The position numbers and the translations under genes were made by a program. The notes below the pieces were generated by a model. It had not been told where the DNA came from and ran no database searches. It was given only the letters and a program-made list of their open reading frames with translations. A DNA stretch of 64,000 nt from JAWCNN01 sp038848005 (GTDB lineage: Archaea; Thermoproteota; Bathyarchaeia; Bathyarchaeales; Bathycorpusculaceae). Location of the stretch: NCBI GenBank assembly GCA_038848005.1, contig JAWCNZ010000003.1, positions 15,970 through 79,969 on the forward strand, written 5' to 3'. Positions 60,759 through 64,000 of this stretch are shown here, piece by piece; the first letter of the stretch is position 1, and every line of letters starts with the position of its first letter.

Positions 60759-62678
60759 TTATAGTAGCCTATATGTTTCCATTATTGCCGGCACTAAGGT
60801 TTGGATTCCACAGCGTTTGTGGATGAAGTTTGCCATGCTTAGGCATTTCGCCCTTTCACCGTGGCACACAATAACCCTTTCTGGTTTAGGCTTTAAATTG
60901 GTAATATAGTTAATTATTTGCCGTCTGTCCGAATGTCCAGAAAAGCCTTCAATTGATTCTACACGCAATCTAACTTTTACAATGTCCATTTTGCCTTCGC
61001 TGTTCAAAAGCGCAACTTCGTTTAAGCCCTTTTGCACTCGCCTTCCCAAAGTGCCTTCAATCTGGTAGCTTACAAAAATTATTGTGTTGTTTTCGTTTTC
61101 AGCTAGGCTTTTGAAGTATTCTATTACTGGACCACCTTCAAGCATGCCTGAAGTCGCCATAATAATGCATGGTTCACCATCAATAATGTCTTGCCGCACA
61201 TTCGGATGCTCAACAACTGTGAAATAGTCTGATTGGAAGGGGTTAACGCCGTCGTGTAATATGCTGTGGCGGACTTCCCTGCCCAAATATTCTGGATAAG
61301 CCGTGTGGATGGCTGTCGCCTCAGAAATCATGCCTTCAATGAAAACTGGAGCTTCTTTCATTAGTCCCCTACGCATGTAACCATCAATGATAAGCATTAT
61401 TTCCTGCGCTCTGCCAACTGCGGGCACGGGAATTAAAACTTTGCCCTTATGCTCCAAAGTCTCATTTATGATGGCGGTTAGGCGCTCTTCAGCTTCAACC
61501 CGCGAAGGCATAAGGTCTTCCGCGCCGCCGTAAGTGCTTTCGGTTATCACGGTTTCAACCCTTGGAAACTCTGTGGCTGCAGCCTCCAAAAGCATTGTCC
61601 GTGTGTATTTGTAATCGCCAGTATACACAATATTATGTAAGCCTTCGCCAATGTGCAAGTGAACAATGGACGAACCGAGAATGTGACCAGCGTTGTGGAG
61701 TGTCAAGCGGATGTCAGGAGCTATGTCCGTGACAACGCCGTACCGCAGTGGAATCGTATGCAAAACGCATTCACGCACGTCTTTCTGGTCGTAAAGCGCC
61801 ATTATGCCTTGTTTACTGGCAACATCCAAATAATCCAGCTGAAGCAAAGTCATCAAACTTGAAGTTGGAGATGAACAGTACACTGGACCGTCATAACCGT
61901 ACTTGTAAAGGAAAGGCACAAGACCGCAGTGGTCAAGATGCGCGTGGCTTATAACCACAGCATCCAGAGAGTCGATTTCGAAAACTTGACTGTCAAACCT
62001 TGGAAAAGCCTCAAAAGGCTTTGAAGAGCCAGGGTTAATGCCGCAGTCCAAAAGCACGTTGCTTTCTCTTGTTTGAACGAGAAAGGCTGAACGTCCAACC
62101 TCTTGAACTCCGCCTAAAGCCGTAATCCTAACGTCGCCAACCTCGTAAATTTTAGGTCTAAAAATTCTTTCGCCAACCGTGCGCAGAATTCGCTCTCGCT
62201 CTTTGCTTTCGGAATGAAGATAATGGCGCATATGCGTAACTATTTTCGACTTTAACGGAGGACTCCTCAAAACATTAGGACGCCATTTACTCCGCCTAAT
62301 AATTTCCTGCAAAACCGCTCCGTTTTTTCCAATAACAAGCCCAGGCTTTTTCGCCTCAATTATTATTTCGCCGAGGCTTGGGTCAAAGTTTATGTCAGTT
62401 ACTTCAGCTTCAGCTGGAACTATTTCACGCGCTATTCTTTCAGCATCCTTTTCAGGAAGCCTAACAGAAGGATCTGAGCGTATGACAATTCGTTTTCTTA
62501 TGACGTTAACTATCTCGGCGATTATGGTGCTCTGTTCAACAAGCAATTCTGGCTTTTTAGTGTAAACGGCAAGCATAGGTCCTTCATATTCTATCCTTGT
62601 CACTTCAGCTTCTTTTGGAACATGCTCCAGTATATACTGGCTTATTTCTATTTTGTCCCTTTCAACGCTGGGCTTCAC
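60759..62678 (-). CDS. aCPSF1: KH-domain metallo-beta-lactamase/beta-CASP ribonuclease
   Basis: 639 residues. Tandem KH-type RNA-binding region (about 1-145; VTRIEYEGPMLAVYTKKPE, GLVIGKNGAVLQEIIRR), metallo-beta-lactamase domain (VVISHAHLDHCGLVPF, YTGDYKY), beta-CASP domain (VIPVPAVGRAQEIMLI) and closing motifs (IIMATSGMLEGGPVIEYF, GFSGHSDRRQI, VIVCHGE). aCPSF1 is the archaeal homologue of the eukaryotic 3' cleavage factor and drives transcription termination genome-wide. Follows the proteasome gene by 13 bp on the same strand, the common archaeal pair. Confidence 0.96.
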   Translation of the reverse strand: MKPSVERDKIEISQYILEHVPKEAEVTRIEYEGPMLAVYTKKPELLVEQSTIIAEIVNVIRKRIVIRSDPSVRLPEKDAERIAREIVPAEAEVTDINFDPSLGEIIIEAKKPGLVIGKNGAVLQEIIRRSKWRPNVLRSPPLKSKIVTHMRHYLHSESKERERILRTVGERIFRPKIYEVGDVRITALGGVQEVGRSAFLVQTRESNVLLDCGINPGSSKPFEAFPRFDSQVFEIDSLDAVVISHAHLDHCGLVPFLYKYGYDGPVYCSSPTSSLMTLLQLDYLDVASKQGIMALYDQKDVRECVLHTIPLRYGVVTDIAPDIRLTLHNAGHILGSSIVHLHIGEGLHNIVYTGDYKYTRTMLLEAAATEFPRVETVITESTYGGAEDLMPSRVEAEERLTAIINETLEHKGKVLIPVPAVGRAQEIMLIIDGYMRRGLMKEAPVFIEGMISEATAIHTAYPEYLGREVRHSILHDGVNPFQSDYFTVVEHPNVRQDIIDGEPCIIMATSGMLEGGPVIEYFKSLAENENNTIIFVSYQIEGTLGRRVQKGLNEVALLNSEGKMDIVKVRLRVESIEGFSGHSDRRQIINYITNLKPKPERVIVCHGERAKCLSMANFIHKRCGIQTLVPAIMETYRLL

Positions 62679-62691
62679 GACTTTAACTTCC

Positions 62692-63393
62692 TCATTCAGC
62701 TAGAAGTTTCTCCTTTTCCTTGCTGGTTAACTCTCTATAGCCATTTGCGTCTATAACTGCAACGTTAAAACTGTCTCCGCTTGCCGCATCCCGCTTCATG
62801 GCTGAGTTGACTGCCTTAACAATTACTGGCAAAAGCTCCGCCACAGACATGCCCTCTTTGTACTTGTCTTCTAGGATGCCGTAGGCTATAGGTGAACCCG
62901 AACCAGTAGCAACACATTTTTCCTCTGTTAAACTGCCAAATGGGTCAAGCGAGTAAACATGAGGTCCCGTGTCGTCCACTCCGCCAACCAGAACCTGCGC
63001 AATCAACGGCGCATACCTTGATGAAAACAGAATGTTTGCAACCAGCCTTGCCGCCGAGTTTATGGGCATTGGTCTGTCCATGCTTATTTTATACAGTTGT
63101 GCATTTGCCGTGAGTATGTCAACGGTTCTCTGCGCATCGGCAACCGAACCCGAAATCGTCATTGCCAAATGGTCGTCTATTCTATAAATTTTTTTCCCAT
63201 GTTTATGCGCCACATAAAAGCCCATGGTTACGCGGGTATCTGAAGCCAATATGACGCCGTCTTTGCATACGACGCCTACGGTTGTTGTTCCCTTCAACAC
63301 CAATTTATTGATTGCGTCACTGTTTATCAAACTACATTTTCCTCCAAAATATTCTAGCATGCGAAAGTTTACTTCGCTAGGAAACAGCATCAT
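62692..63393 (-). CDS. psmB: Proteasome beta subunit
   Basis: 233 residues with a propeptide to Gly35 and mature Thr36 (LKGTTTVGVV). Catalytic set: Thr36, Asp52 (ASDTRVTMG) and Lys68 (HGKKIYRI), with SGD-type SGDSFNVAVI near the end. The first Met may be 63393 or the one 11 codons later; both leave an adequate propeptide. Forms the inner proteolytic rings of the 20S particle. Upstream A/T-rich spacer to the dockerin gene. Confidence 0.95.
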   Translation of the reverse strand: MMLFPSEVNFRMLEYFGGKCSLINSDAINKLVLKGTTTVGVVCKDGVILASDTRVTMGFYVAHKHGKKIYRIDDHLAMTISGSVADAQRTVDILTANAQLYKISMDRPMPINSAARLVANILFSSRYAPLIAQVLVGGVDDTGPHVYSLDPFGSLTEEKCVATGSGSPIAYGILEDKYKEGMSVAELLPVIVKAVNSAMKRDAASGDSFNVAVIDANGYRELTSKEKEKLLAE

Positions 63394-63528
63394 CTAATCA
63401 TAAACACGGGATTTATTAACATTACGGTTTTGACGTCAACTTTTAACTTGAAAGTGAAAGACTTGTTCGATATGTTATTTAGCACAGAGTCAAACCACAT
63501 ATAAATTATGCAGAAAAATTGGGGGAAT

Positions 63529-64000
63529 TTATGGGTTGTCGATAGCAATCTCTAATATTACTAGCCCGAAAACCGTAGCTGTTCCCTCTATCGGCGGTGC
63601 ATAAGTGTAATTGCGTATTTGCCAGCCAAGGTAAAAGCCGTACTCCAAACCAAAGTCTTCATAGTTGACTCTACCATCACCATTCAAATCGCATAGCAAA
63701 TTCTGTGAACCCAACGCATTGCGCACCGCGCCTAAATCAACAGAGTCCGCTGTGCCATCACCATTTAAATCACCAGTAGGTCTAAAGCCAATCCTAAAGC
63801 AAATAAACGGCAAACCAAAAACATCACCACCAGTCAAAAGTTCGCAGTGTGTTAAAACCACCCTATAAACGCCTGGTGGAACTTGAAAGCCATTCTGGTC
63901 CCGTTGATCCCAAACGTAAGTTAAGGTCGTGCATGGATTTTCCGACCAAACTACGTCAAGGTGGACGATTGGCCAAACTTCGTTTCCATTTTCGTCGATT
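63529..64000 (-). CDS. Secreted-protein C-terminus: Ig-like (BsuPI/FlgD) domain plus dockerin-like pair (5' end outside window)
   Basis: Frame open from the window edge to a stop at 63529. It begins with an Ig-like domain of intracellular-protease-inhibitor/FlgD type (VWDQRDQNGFQVPPGVYRVVL, FPTGDL junction) and continues with two F-hand repeats, DLNGDGTADSVDLGAVRNALG and CDLNGDGRVNYEDFGLEYGF, then a short tail. The repeats differ from the DMKDIR type at 31-43 kb, so it may prefer another cohesin. Followed by a C-run/T-run element (CCCCCAATTTTTC on its strand). The enzymatic part, if any, is beyond the window. Confidence 0.7.
   Translation of the reverse strand, partial: IDENGNEVWPIVHLDVVWSENPCTTLTYVWDQRDQNGFQVPPGVYRVVLTHCELLTGGDVFGLPFICFRIGFRPTGDLNGDGTADSVDLGAVRNALGSQNLLCDLNGDGRVNYEDFGLEYGFYLGWQIRNYTYAPPIEGTATVFGLVILEIAIDNP

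Overview
The window is archaeal. It carries an archaeal DNA-repair, RNA and protein-quality set (Mre11/Rad50, ATP-dependent DNA ligase, aCPSF1-type KH/beta-CASP nuclease, proteasome beta subunit, uS10, eL37, an Lsm protein, a PUA protein, SepF, a DUF373 protein and a Thg1-like protein) and a tRNA-Lys gene with a canonical-position intron. A eukaryote-type ribosomal protein eL22, a CdvA-like coiled-coil protein, a pyruvate-dehydrogenase-type complex and many secreted proteins with dockerin-like C-termini point to the Bathyarchaeia or a neighbouring TACK lineage. That placement is inference; no rRNA gene is present. Gene density is high and TTG/GTG starts are common.

Layout. 0-7.4 kb: 3' end of CTP synthase, CBS protein, a decayed HDIG gene, a UPF0104 membrane protein, a GNAT acetyltransferase, malic enzyme, a divergent PIN/AbrB pair and an OB-fold protein. 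7.7-15.4 kb: two zinc MDR dehydrogenases, four small membrane proteins, and the E2-E1beta-E1alpha genes of a 2-oxoacid dehydrogenase complex. 15.4-22.1 kb: YchF, then a compact minus-strand run (HtpX, Thg1-like, coiled-coil, DUF373, MTA phosphorylase, cis-prenyltransferase). 22.2-25.9 kb: a sulfur amino-acid block with a short MetE, VapBC, a COG2522 regulator, a ParB-like free serine kinase (SerK type), cysteine synthase and tRNA-Lys. The promoter between regulator and SerK has two identical 15-bp palindromes 20 bp apart. 26-31 kb: an orphan membrane protein, PadR regulator with a 19-bp palindrome, CdvA-like gene and valS.

31.2-43.3 kb is the most distinctive part: seven minus-strand genes for secreted or membrane-anchored proteins built from cohesin-like, dockerin-like, PKD, CARDB, Ig-like and beta-helix modules, including a family-5 solute-binding protein ending in a dockerin and a protein with three cohesin-like modules. 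With a GH12 glucanase at 58.5 kb that shares an Ig-like plus PEF-type anchor with one cohesin protein, and another dockerin protein cut by the window end, this looks like an archaeal cell-surface cohesin-dockerin system for holding enzymes and binding proteins near the cell. Exact nucleotide repeats between three cohesin genes show recent duplication or gene conversion.

43.4-64 kb: DNA ligase, nitroreductase, a possible C/D-box RNA, an ABC transporter with a DUF47 protein, eL22, Rad50-Mre11, an RHH antitoxin beside a frameshifted PIN toxin, an AN1 zinc finger/site-2 protease fusion, uS10, HAD hydrolase, eL37-Lsm, PUA, GH12, SepF, a DUF4258/DUF2283 pair, aCPSF1 and the proteasome beta subunit.
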